Source: Austropuccinia psidii (Eukaryota; Basidiomycota; Pucciniomycetes; Pucciniales; Sphaerophragmiaceae). From it: DNA of 64,000 bases. Below are positions 35,235-46,160 of this stretch, in pieces. The position numbers were made by a program, and so were the translations under genes. The stretch spans positions 19,860,132-19,924,131 of the forward strand of contig JALGQZ010000018.1 of the NCBI GenBank assembly GCA_023105745.1, given 5' to 3'. The notes beneath the pieces were generated by a model. The model saw only the letters and a program-made list of their open reading frames with translations. It searched no databases and was not told the DNA's origin. The first letter of the stretch is position 1. Each line of letters starts with the position of its first letter.

Positions 35235-35828
35235 TGAATCAAAACAGGAAAAAGAGGGCTTATGTCAGTTAAGACTTCTTACAAGGCTGGTTTTGCACGT
35301 CTAAGAATGGCCTCTGGGCTTGTATGTTACTACAGTATGCCCTTGTATGGTGACAGTGTAATTGAATTAACAATTCCACGTCAGAAATACAGCTTATTGA
35401 TTATTGGTATACTGTTTGTATACCAATATCTTACAGAATACTTGTTATTAGCAAGTATAATCTGTCAAAAAATGGTGTATTACAGGGCAATTGAGTTAAC
35501 AATGTGTCCAAACACGCCTCAACTGTTGGTTTATCAGTACGAGCTGTCTTAATTCAATTAAGAATTGAGACTGTATAAATGGCTTAAAAGTGTTTTTATA
35601 TGCAAAACACACCAAAAATACTGGTCTTGTGGTTATTAGCCACTAGACAAATACTCTTTTAAAAATATGAGTATTATTAAATTTTTAAAGAAGAATATAT
35701 ATAAAATATATTCTTCAAAAGAAAATGACGCCTAAAAATAAAAAACAGGTGTCAATAAATGATAAAAAAGAGAAAAAACTTACTTGTAAGGTCCAAAATA
35801 AGTAAAAAACACGGCCAGGCCCCCAAAA
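35235..35828 (-). other. 5' leader and putative primer-binding site of family A
   Basis: Directly after the 5' LTR on the minus strand comes TTTTGGGGGCCTGGCC. Its TGG start and position suit a tRNA primer-binding site (about 35812-35825), but I cannot name the tRNA. The rest is an AT-rich leader of about 590 bp that may contain an intron ending at 35235 (acceptor TTGATTCAG, donor-like GTAAGA near 35285). Confidence 0.45.
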
Positions 35829-37268
35829 TGTCAGGCTGAGTCTATGATAAGAGTAATAAAGTGTATTTACAACTTTTAACTATGACTGTGACACGGTATA
35901 TAAAGGTTAAAAAGGTTTTATAAGAGTTGAAAATGGTTTTAATTTAATAATAAAAGGGCTTTACTATAGTGGATATAGTGGTGGTGAGCGCTGTTGAAAG
36001 CCCTGGGTGCAGCTTTACCTGTTGGGTTACAATAATAAAGACTACAATTATTAAGATTATAATAATACCTGATTATTACCCAAGAGTAAAACTGTTTTTG
36101 ACAGTTTACTACGTAGGGTATTCAAGAGCAGGATGAGGAAAGGTCTTTGGCTGTGAAAAGCCCTCCTTTTATCCTGAAATTGGGGTGGAAAGGCTGCTAG
36201 ACCTTTCCACATAGAGGAAGTGAAGATTTTTAACTCTCTAGAACAGGCTTGTGGTTTTCAAACAGCCTGTATACCCTGTATTGGGCTCAGATGTGGTTTT
36301 GAAACCACATCTGGGCAGTTTTCACCAATACAGGGTGAAAATTTTCATCTGGGGACCTCACAGCCTGATTCTGACGTGTATGACGCGTAGAATGCTGTAC
36401 AGAAGCTGTATGGGACCCCAGTATTGACTGACATATGAGGTATTGAAGTAAAAACATGCTTCTTCGTCTATTTGACACCTCACATTCATGGTTATGGGGT
36501 GTTATCCCATGGTAAGGCTGTATATGACAGCTGGTGGGATTTTGACCTTAAAATGGTCATACCTCTGTCAGTTTTTGAGATATCAAGCTCAAAGTTGGTT
36601 CATTGAATAGCTCTATATGAGCTCTACACAATGGTACCCAACTTGACATGGTTATCATTAAATATGACAAAGTTATCCCATGTACAAGTATTTTTGTACA
36701 TTGGCGTAGTTTGGGCAAAAAGCTGTATTAAGCTTGTTTGGCCAATAACTTCTGTTGTAGTTGAGTTATGGGGAAATGGATGGCACCATCAGATAGCCCT
36801 GATTGTGCTCCTTCCAAAAAGACCTCACTTTTAGTATCTCACACTAAAACTGTAAAAGTTAGATGAGAGGTGAATGTTTTGTTCACCCTTATTTGGTCTG
36901 AATTTGACCATAACTCAAGTAATACTGGTGCTAGCTCAGTTTGGCTGGTACCATTGGATAGCCCTGGCTTAGAGCTTCATTTTGAATACCCATTTGATGG
37001 GGTTAAGCCTCTCCTTCTAGATTTTAGATGAGAGGTGAAAATTAAGGTTTATGCTCAGCAATGACTTTGAGCAGGAATAACTTTGTTATTTCTTGTCCTA
37101 TGGTGATGGGACTTGTATTTTCAGAAAGAGGTGAGTTTCCTCTTTCTTTTGATACCTTTTGAGCTAATTTGGCTCAGCTCCATGTTTTGGTGGTATCTTG
37201 GCTATACCATTGATTTATGGTGTATTGGCTGTCATGCTTGTGCTCTGGTTTTGAGTCACAGGCTGACA
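35829..37268 (-). repeat. 5' LTR of the family-A element
   Basis: 1440 bp, about 99% identical to 27566-29004. Visible differences include positions equivalent to 27953 and 28195 and a small cluster at about 28550-28570. It ends at 37268 next to GCTTT. Confidence 0.95.
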
Positions 37269-37801
37269 GCTTTAGTACCATCAAAAGAATCAGGTGCCTT
37301 CATTGATGGAGTCTTGAATGCAGGGACTTTTGAAGTGTCTCTTGGGGCAACTGCTTGAGTGAGTTGACCCATGAATTGAGTCATCTGCTCCATCATCTTG
37401 AGGAAATTTGGTTCAGCTTGAGAGACAGAAGGCTGATTAGAAAGGGCTATATTCGGAGCCTCAGGAGCTTCAGGAGCACCTTCCAATGCAGCTGCTACTT
37501 AAGTCTCCTCAGATTCTTCCTCTTCCACAGACTCCTCCCCCTCCTCATCTTCAGCTTCCCCCAATCTACTCCTAGGCCCTTGAGAAACACCAGGATAACC
37601 ACCCAATAGTCCAGAGAATGATGTTGATCTTCTAGACTTCACACCTCCTCTTCTGGAGGGTGGTCCTCTGTCCAAATTTGCACTCAGTTGATGAACTGAT
37701 GGTGTGCGGTCAAGAGGAGCCCTTTTTGTAGGAGCAAGAACAGCTTGATGTCTCTGGGATCTTGTATTCTTGGCTGGTGGGCTATGCTGAACTGGCATCA
37801 T
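37269..37801 (-). pseudogene. Family-B gag, 5' part
   Basis: The gag start ATG-ATG is at 37801-37796 (MMPVQHSPPAKNTRSQ). It is followed by a basic Ser/Arg-rich region, an acidic stretch (EDEEGEESVEEEESEE), and then an Ala/Pro-rich segment and a helix (NFLKMMEQMTQFMGQLTQ). A TAA at 37499-37501 interrupts the frame right after the acidic stretch. The frame reaches FDGTKA at the family-A insertion and continues at 27560 with HKLSGFIQ, so the insertion point is exact. Confidence 0.85.
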
Positions 37802-38530
37802 GAAAGAAGAATGAATAAAAACTTGATGATACTTTGAATAAAATAAGGCTTGACCAAATAAAATTAAATGAGAATCTTGATGATCTTGAAGAATCAATAA
37901 ACAGTCTTGAAGTGAAAATACCCAGAGAAATCTTCAAGAATGAAAATGACAGAATCAAATTCTTATGGATAATCAATTCAAGTCAATCAAGTCAATCCAA
38001 AATCAAATCAATTAAGTCTTGAGGAATTCAATCAATATCTTCAAAATCAATTCAATCAAATGAAATCTTGAGGATAAATCAGCTATCTTGAGGAATCAAA
38101 TCAAATCAATCAGAGTCAAATCAAAGTCTTGAGGTGAAATCAATGTCTTGAGGAAACAATAAATAAATCAATAAATCTTGAGAAATTTCAAAATCAAAAT
38201 CACTGAATACCCCAAATCAATAAAATCCTTGAATGATGAATCAATTAACCCAAATAATTCCACTCAAATAACCTGATACAAACCTGAATTCAGACAAAAA
38301 ATGAAATGAGAATGATAAAGAATAAAGTGAAATGGTCAGCAGAATTTTTGAAATGAGAAAGAGAATCAATTTTCATTTTGAATGAAATGAATGATATGAA
38401 AATTGATGAGAGATAATGAAATCATAAAAATCATAAAAATCACAAAATCATGAAAATATCATAATTGAAGAATGAGAGAAATGAATAAAATGAATGAAAA
38501 GAAGAAGCAATTATGAGTTAATTAAAATAA
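37802..38530. repeat. Leader of family B with a recurring TCTTGAGGA motif
   Basis: No gene. Between about 37866 and 38185 the word TCTTGAGG or TCTTGAAG recurs roughly every 20-45 bp, interspersed with ATCAAATCAA words. The remainder (38280-38530) is GAAATGA/ATGAAA-rich. No typical TGG-starting primer site adjoins the LTR at 38531. Confidence 0.55.
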
Positions 38531-39213
38531 TGTCACAGGGCTCTTCGAAATGAAGAGGGTGTGGCACTCAGTGAACAGACTTACTTATGGAGGGCTCAGA
38601 ATAAAATACTCAATTGATAAGAGTAATGAAGTAAGAGGATAAATTCCTAGTCATAAAATAATAAGCATAAAAATATATGAGAGAAAAACAAAAGAAATAC
38701 TAAAGGGCCAACCACAAATAATCCTGTACCACTGTTTCAACCTGTTCAGAAAAGAGAAAAGGATTAATAAAGGATATGGCCACCAGGACTCTACTGAACA
38801 AGTGAGGGAAGGCAAAGACTAACTTAATAAATAATAAAATAATATTGAATAATAAATCCAATATTTCAATTAACTGGGGGAAAAACCCCCAGGTGGGTGA
38901 AAGGGGGCTGGTGTATGTGAAAAAGTGCCAGCCTGGTGTTTTAGTGTTGAGAAACCATGACTGTATGATTGAGGAACCTGTATTTGAGATGTGAAACTGT
39001 ATTGGTGTATCCAATACAGTTATTTGAATCAATACAGGTGTTTGCACCTGTATTGAGGACAGGCCTGTATTTGGGCTTTGCCTGTATTGAGCTGTATTGA
39101 GGATTGGAACTGTATTTGGTGAATCTTCCATGAAACCCCTTGCTGATTAGGTGTTGGAAGATTCTCCATTAGTAATGAGTGGCAATGCCCTGCCTGTCTC
39201 CATGGCTGTGACA
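38531..39213 (+). repeat. Right LTR of family B, in inverted orientation
   Basis: 683 bp, starting TGTCACAGGGCTCT at 38531 and ending GGCTGTGACA at 39213. It matches the reverse complement of the left LTR (18084-20257) along its length, including the segment around 39120-39213. Its U3 start faces inward, toward gag, which is opposite to a normal 5' LTR of a minus-strand element. Confidence 0.85.
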
Positions 39214-39221
39214 GCCCCAAA

Positions 39222-41003
39222 TATAAGGTGTGGATATGAAAATTTAATCAAAAATCAAGTACTTTTCCTTTCCTCAAAATTTGCATAAGGTAAAATTGCA
39301 TTGAGAATAGTAAATTTTAAGAGTTTGAAGAGAAGCACACCAATTTCATTGTTTATAACTTTCTTAGTATAGAATTCAAATATTCTAAAGACTCATTGTT
39401 TTACCAAAAATAAAAATGTATCCAGAAATACTCTACAAGAGATATTTAAGGCTACAAAAGAAATTTCTCCACAAGTAATTTCAATTGAAATGTAATTGAG
39501 AAAAGAACTTCAGGTAATCAATATAAGAAAAAGTTATTTGAAACAAATATTAAAGAGAAAACATGCACAAAAAGGATCAGAGTGAATTTGGAAACAAAGT
39601 GACAAAGTTTACAGTGATGAAAGATGCTTCAATTTCCTTTTGGGGTGGTTCAAGGTAAAAATAATTATAAGAGTTGCAAAAAATTATTATAATAATTTTT
39701 TTGCGTGTTTAAAAGTTTCAAAATGATTTGAAAAAGGTGTTTTTAATCTTTTATTGATTGGTTTAGCATTTTTTAAGCTAATTATAAAATGAAAAGATTC
39801 TAACATGAAGATGAAAGTGAGGCAAAGAAGACATTCTTTTATAGCCTGCAATTTTCTTACTACAAATGTAGAACTTAGTCTAATCAGTCTTGAGAAACAC
39901 TCTGACAACATCAAACCCAATCATGGCATCATTGAACCCTGGTTTGGACTGAAAAGGGGCTGGATTTTAGCCATTTTTTGCTATTTTCAGCCATATTAGT
40001 CCCTTAAATCAGACATTGCTATAGTAATACCTGGCTTCAATACTCCAATGAATGTCAGAATTTTTTAAAGAGACATAAAAAAACATTTAAAACAGCTTGA
40101 AATAAGAATATTTCTACTTAAGGGTGGTTTTGCCCTCTTGGAAATAGTTAAAACTGCCCTGGTTGGTATCAAAACCTCACCATCAATTGAGTCACAGACC
40201 CTGTGACTCAATTCCGGGCCAAAAGGGATAAACCTTTGTGTAAATCTTGAAACCCCATGCCTTTAAGCAAGGAAGTTAGTCAGTCCGGAACCCTTGGAGT
40301 CAATATTACTTTTTCCCCCTAGAATTAATCTTTCCACTTTATTTCTTCTTCAATTCCTCATAATGTATTATACTTGTAATTTAAATATGTAATCCAATTG
40401 ATTTTTTACAATACACAACTGTGATCATTGATAGCTCATATTCAAATCAAAGTTCACTTATGTAATACAGGTGCGCATTTCAACATTTCAATTGAAAATA
40501 CTTTGATTCCTCATAACTTCTGAACTACACACCACACCTCAATTTTAACACAAAAATTGATTTTCAAAACCACATTTGGTGGAAGTTGATTTGAGGCTTT
40601 CACGATTTTCCAATTTTCATACACAAAGTAGTAAAAAATTAATTTAAGCTTATTTAGGGTTGAGTTACAGAATTTTCACCCAGAGGTGACCTCACCTTAT
40701 TTTTTATGAGGAATTCAATTTTGGAATCATTTTCATAAGTTTATTTATTGTAAAAAAAATCTATAGTAAATTCTATCAAAAAATTTTCCAAAATCATTTT
40801 TGTTGAAAATTGATTTTTACTTGGTTTTTTCAAGTAAAAGTGTATTTTCACAATTTTAAATTTCAAGGTAATTTGAATAAAAAATAATAATTTATATTTC
40901 AATTTATGTTTTTTAATATAATTAAATTCATTTATTTATTATTTTAACATAATTTTGTTATTTTTGGTCTTTTGCATATATAAAAATACCTATAAGGCTC
41001 ACA
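39222..41003 (-). repeat. 5' LTR of the minus-strand family-C element
   Basis: 1782 bp. On the + strand it starts TATAAGGTGTGGATATG (expected TGTAAGG) and ends AAGGCTCACA. It is homologous to 13312-15125 in reverse orientation. On the minus strand it is followed by TTTGGGGCTCACATG, a possible TGG-starting primer site split by the family-B insertion, which places the gag remnant at 18078-15126 downstream of it. Confidence 0.75.
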
Positions 41004-44000
41004 ATTTAGATGATTGTTAATTTTCCATTACGTTTAAAATTTATTCAAAACACGTTTGGCCAAATGTTTGAATTCATAATCAATTACCATGTTTTCAAAA
41101 GGGAAAACATTAAATAGAACTAAACACATCAATTCCAACGTGTGTGTGTTGATAATTTTGACTTTAAGAATTTAACTTGAAATTTGGGTAGGAATGGCTG
41201 GTAGTGAAAGATATCTAGATATTAATATTAATTTTTTTAATTTAAGACAAAATGTTAATTCATTTTTTATTTAAAGCTTCAGCAGGAAAAATTTGCTTCA
41301 TGACTTATACATAGAAAAACCTCTTTGTTTTACATAATCCTTTCTGACATTGAGGATCCATATTCATTTATAAATTAAAGTTGATCCCTTATTTTATATA
41401 AAAAGATGCATACAAATTTCAATAAACCTTTCCAAAATTCTAATAAGACTTAAAGTATAAAGAGACTCATGCAAATGATTCATTAGCTGCTTATTTGAAT
41501 TTCTTTCAAAAAATGAATGAATTCCCTTAAGACATAAATTTTCTTACAATTTTTTCGAATGAATTAAGAGAGCTTAAAAAAGTGCTTTCAAAAGGTATTT
41601 TCCAAAACTATGTGTATATGAAATGTATGTGGAGTAAATGTTTCTGGAAAATGAAAATATTTCAGGCTTTGGTGAACACCAAAAATTATTCATACAAGAA
41701 AAACATTTCCATAGAAAAATCAATTTTTTTATATAAAATTGAATACAAAATAGAATAAATTCAGCTCAAGTAAGATCCAAAGTCAACTGTTCCCAAACAT
41801 GACCTCAGGGTCATGTGAGGGCCCTTTCAGACTCAGATTCAAATATTCTTCTTAAAAATTCAACTTGATGTGTTTAAAAAGTATACCAACCATTTTGCTT
41901 CCCTTCACTATTCTCCAAAACATATAATTTTAAAGATCTTGGATTTTCCACTCTTGTTAATAAAATTCAATAATTTATGTATCTTGAGATATATTTGGGC
42001 ATAAATAAATCAGATAAAAATATTTTATTAAATATTTCTGCATCAATATCCTTCTATAAAATACAATTTCAACAAATGTGTTCAAAAAAAGTATTTCCAA
42101 ATGCTCAAGATGTGCCCACTTTATTCATAGTCAAACCAAAATCTTTTTCAAAAGCAATTTACTCACTTTCATAGAAGTATGTCTACTTTATCTATCTCTA
42201 ATTAATCATAAAATATTCTTAAATTCTGAAGTGTTATTTTTGAGAATTTATATTTTAGTATTATATCAATTTATTACCTTTATGTTTGGATATTTCAATA
42301 TTTGTCTCATTTTAAAATGAAAATTTTCTTTAGTTTTGTAAATTTAAAATCTTATTATTACTTTCTTTATTCCCAATTTCAACTTTCATTTAAAAGGCAC
42401 TTTTATACCTTTCCCAGGAAACAAATTTTAAATTTCACCAATTTTTGAGAAACATATTTAGCTTACTTATCACATTTTGTCATATAACCGATTGAATAAA
42501 GGTTTGTTAAAGAATTTCATCCATCAAAAGAGAATTTTAAAGCTAATTGTCTTTAAGAAACCAATGAATTATTATTGACTTTCCATTCAATTATGGAATA
42601 AATTATCTTTTTTAATTTGAGAGCAAATGACAGAATTTTGTGTTAAATTTGGCTTTTATGGAAGGACACACCCCTTCTTGACTAAATTATCAAAATACAT
42701 TTTTTTCATTTGATTTTTGAAATAATTATGTGTGATTTCTCATTACCTTTTCTATATAGAATATTTTATTTTATTTATTTTTCTAAAAAGATATTCATAT
42801 TTTATCAGTCCAAATATTCCTGGAAGGGAAAATGATGTTAAAAATTCTTCATCAAATATTATTAAATTTTTTTTAATTAAAGCTTACAAGACCATAGGAT
42901 AAATTTTTGGATTTCACTTCCAAATAGTAAAAAAATATGTGGTATGATGCTATTTAAGTATTTATTTAAAAAAAAATTTGATAATTTGACTTGACCATTT
43001 TTGACAACAAATATTTTAAGGGAAGAGAGATTGGAAGAATTTTATTTCAAGGGCAAATTGAAAATTTCTAATAATATTTAAAAATTCAAATAGTACTAGA
43101 ACACATAAAAATACAAACAATACCTAATGTGAGCTTTTGAAAGCAGGAAGATATTGAAATGTTATAATTTGTACTATTTAGCTTTTATTTCTGGAATTCC
43201 TTTGTTTTTTTTCAGGGACTTATTTTTTCATTGTTGATAACAAAAAAGGAATTATTTATTCAAATTGGTTCAAACTCATTAGTAATCTTCTTCTTAATGA
43301 GAAACTAAATTATTTGCATTAGTGATAATACTTTTAGGGACCTAATCAAAAATTCTCTCTTTAAGTGCTTTTGATATTTCACAAAGAAATATCTCAACAA
43401 ATATTTTGAACAATGTAGGAGCTATTAAGGTTTATTTGACTCTTTTTTAATTATTTTTTACTAAATGTATCTCAATATTTTGGCACTTTGATAAGAATGA
43501 TTATAAATATCAATTCATTAAGAATGATAAAGAAGAAATGATTGATTCAATATGCAGCCATTTCTTTTTTGCATATTTATTTTTGAAAAATAATTCAAAC
43601 TAACAAGGAAAATAAAACACTATCACCTTATAATTTTACAAATTAGTTTTAAAAACTGCATTCAGTAAATAAACGACTCCAAAACCATATTCCACATATA
43701 GCAAGTCTTTTCATACCTCACACTAGGCATAAAAGCCAATTTGAAATTTTCATTTTAGCTCCACTCAAAGATTTATATTTTCTCAAAGAAAAAATGTGAT
43801 TTATAAAAAGTATTTTGAGGAATAAGAAAAGTCTTTAGAAGCTTCATATATGTACTCAGATTAATAAAAAACTGCTTATCAGAATCTTTTCAATAGGAAT
43901 CGATTGTTTTGGAATTATTTTTAGAAAAAAGAAAAGAAAATAAATTGAGAAGAAAATATTCTTTCAGAAAATATGCTACAAATATATTACTTTTGAATTT

Positions 44001-44743
44001 TTTTAAGACCACTTTAGGGAACTATTCATTAAATATTTAAGAATATTTTTTGAGTCTTGTAGAAAAATTAAAATCATGATTTGTTTTCATATCTGATTAT
44101 TTTTTATTACCAAGCAGAAAGAAATTGAATTTTGAGCTCACATTAGCTTTTTTAACAACTGGGGATATGAAAACAATGATTCACTTTATTCTATGTAAGA
44201 TAAATTGATAACTTTCCCAAAATTCAATAATAAATATTTCTCATTTGTAAAGTAGTGAAATTTTTTTATGTTAAAAATGTAATTCAATTCCAATTTAGTT
44301 GATTATAATTCTAAATGACAAAATCCTGTTACCTGTAATACATTAAAGAACATTTGATAGCTTAGAGACATGTTTGATGCAATTTGAATCTGGGTTGGAT
44401 CTGGGTTCAACCTAATCTACCAGCCAGCAGTTCCTGGTTTTTTTACAGTGAATGGACCTTATGGGCTACAGGAACTGGATGGGACCAAGTTAAGCAGAGG
44501 TCTTTCAGAATCTCAGGTAAATAAATTCTAAAGCCTGGAGGCAAAATAATATAATCAGATTAAGCAAGTAAAGAAGATGAGAAATAATGTAAAAAGGAAC
44601 ATTTGGATCAAGAACCAATCATGGAGGATAACAAATAATCAGAAGAATAATTGTGAATTTCCACCTGTAATTCTGAGGACAGCATTGAATGAAGAGTAAA
44701 ATGTGGTATTCCATACCATTTTTTAGCCATTATAAAGCTCAAA
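41004..44743. other. AT-rich gene-free region
   Basis: About 3.7 kb without a plausible gene. Open frames are short and low in complexity. The composition resembles decayed LTR or retroelement leader sequence, but I cannot assign boundaries. A slightly GC-richer patch lies at about 44390-44530. Confidence 0.5.
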
Positions 44744-46160
44744 TGTCATCCTATGACTCAAACCCAGAGCATAGGTATGATAGCCAAATACCATAAACCA
44801 ATGGTAGAGCAAAATACCACTAAAACATGGAACTGAGCCAAATCAGCTCAAAAGGTATCAAAAGAAAGAGGAAACTTACCTGTTTCTAAATATAAAAGTC
44901 CCATGATTATAGGAACAAGAATAACCAAGCTATCAAAGCTCAAAGCTAGTGCTGAACATAAATTCCTATTTTCACCTCTCAGATAAGATCCAGAGGAAGA
45001 GGTTGAACCCCATCAAATGGGTATTTAAATTAAAGCTCTCAATTAGAGCTATCCAATGGTACTAGCAAAATTGAGCTAGCACCAATACTACAGAAGTTAT
45101 GGCCAAAATAAGGTTAAATAAAGGTGAATAAAATATTCACCCCCATCTAACTTCTACAGTTTTAGTGTTAGATATATAAAGTGGGGTCATTTTGGAAAGC
45201 ACACAATCAGGGCTATCTTCTGGTGCCATCAATTTCCCCACATCTCCCCTAGAACAAAACGTATTGGGAAAAAAAGCTCCATACATATTTTGAGAAAATC
45301 ATATATATGGATAACAAAAATTGAACATGGAATAACTTTACCATATTTCATGTCACCCATACCAAATGAGGTACCATTGTGTAGATCTCATCCAGAGCTA
45401 CACAATGAATCATCTTTGAGGTCAATATACAAAAAAAGGACAAATTTATAGCACTTTCAAGGTTAAAATCCCACAGTTTGGCCAATACACCTTTACTGTG
45501 GGATACTATCCCATAGCTCTTATTATGAGGTGTCAAATAGACAAAGAAGCTTTTTTATACTTCAATAAATCACAGATCAGTGAATACTGGGGTTCCATAA
45601 GCGTTCTATACCGCATTCTATGCGTCATACACATCAGAAGAGGGCTGTGTGGTCCTCAGATGAAATGTTTCACCCTGTATTGGGGAAAACTGTCCAGATG
45701 TGATTTCAAAACCACATCTGAGCTCAATACAGAGTATACAGGCCTTGTGGAAACCACAAGCCAGTACTCCAAAGTGAGAAATATTCCCTTCCTATACATG
45801 AAGTGGTCTAGAGGACCTTTCCACCCAGTTTCAGGATAAAAGGGGCTCTTTTTATGCCCAAAAGAGGAATCCCCATCCTCCTCTTGAATTCCTGTGTAGT
45901 ACAACTGTCCAAAAAAAGCTATACTATTAAAAAATAACCAGATATAATTATAATTTTAATTGTTGTAGTATTTATTATTGTAACCCAACAGATCAATACT
46001 GTACCTGGGGCTTTCAGAAGTGCTCACCACCACTATTCCTTATAGTAAAGCCCTTAAATTACCGCTTATAAACCCTTTTCAACTTAAAATATCCATGTCA
46101 CTGTCAGATTTGAAGCTTTATATACTTATATTACTACTTCATCATAGACTCAGCCTGACA
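44744..46160 (+). mobile_element. Family-A solo LTR, diverged, TSD TCAAA
   Basis: 1417 bp, starting TGTCATCCTATGACTCAAA and ending GACTCAGCCTGACA, flanked by TCAAA at 44739-44743 and 46161-46165. It is clearly related to the LTRs of the complete family-A element but with many substitutions, so it is an old insertion that lost its internal part. Confidence 0.88.

Larger units (their letters stand above)
27566..37268 (-). mobile_element. Complete Ty3/gypsy chromodomain retrotransposon (family A), TSD GCTTT
   Basis: 9703 bp. The 1439- and 1440-bp LTRs (27566-29004 and 35829-37268) both start TGTCAGG and end CAGGCTGACA on the + strand. GCTTT flanks the element at 27561-27565 and 37269-37273. I count about ten substitutions between the LTRs, roughly 99% identity. 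It has one uninterrupted gag-pol frame and clear primer sites. It is inserted in the gag of family B, whose frame resumes precisely when one GCTTT copy is removed. It is the youngest and only apparently autonomous element in the window. Confidence 0.95.
18084..39213 (-). mobile_element. Family-B Ty3/gypsy element with inverted LTRs, TSD GCCCC, interrupted by family A
   Basis: The element is bounded by GCCCC at 18079-18083 and 39214-39218. Gag-pol lies on the minus strand (37801 to 23168), broken by a complete family-A element (27566-37268). The left LTR (18084-20257) reads on minus, in line with pol, and is preceded by a polypurine tract. The right LTR (38531-39213) reads on plus, opposite to a normal 5' LTR. 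An antisense spliced gene (21186-22354, +) lies between the end of pol and the left LTR. The host sequence is the 5' UTR of the minus-strand family-C element. Confidence 0.8.
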
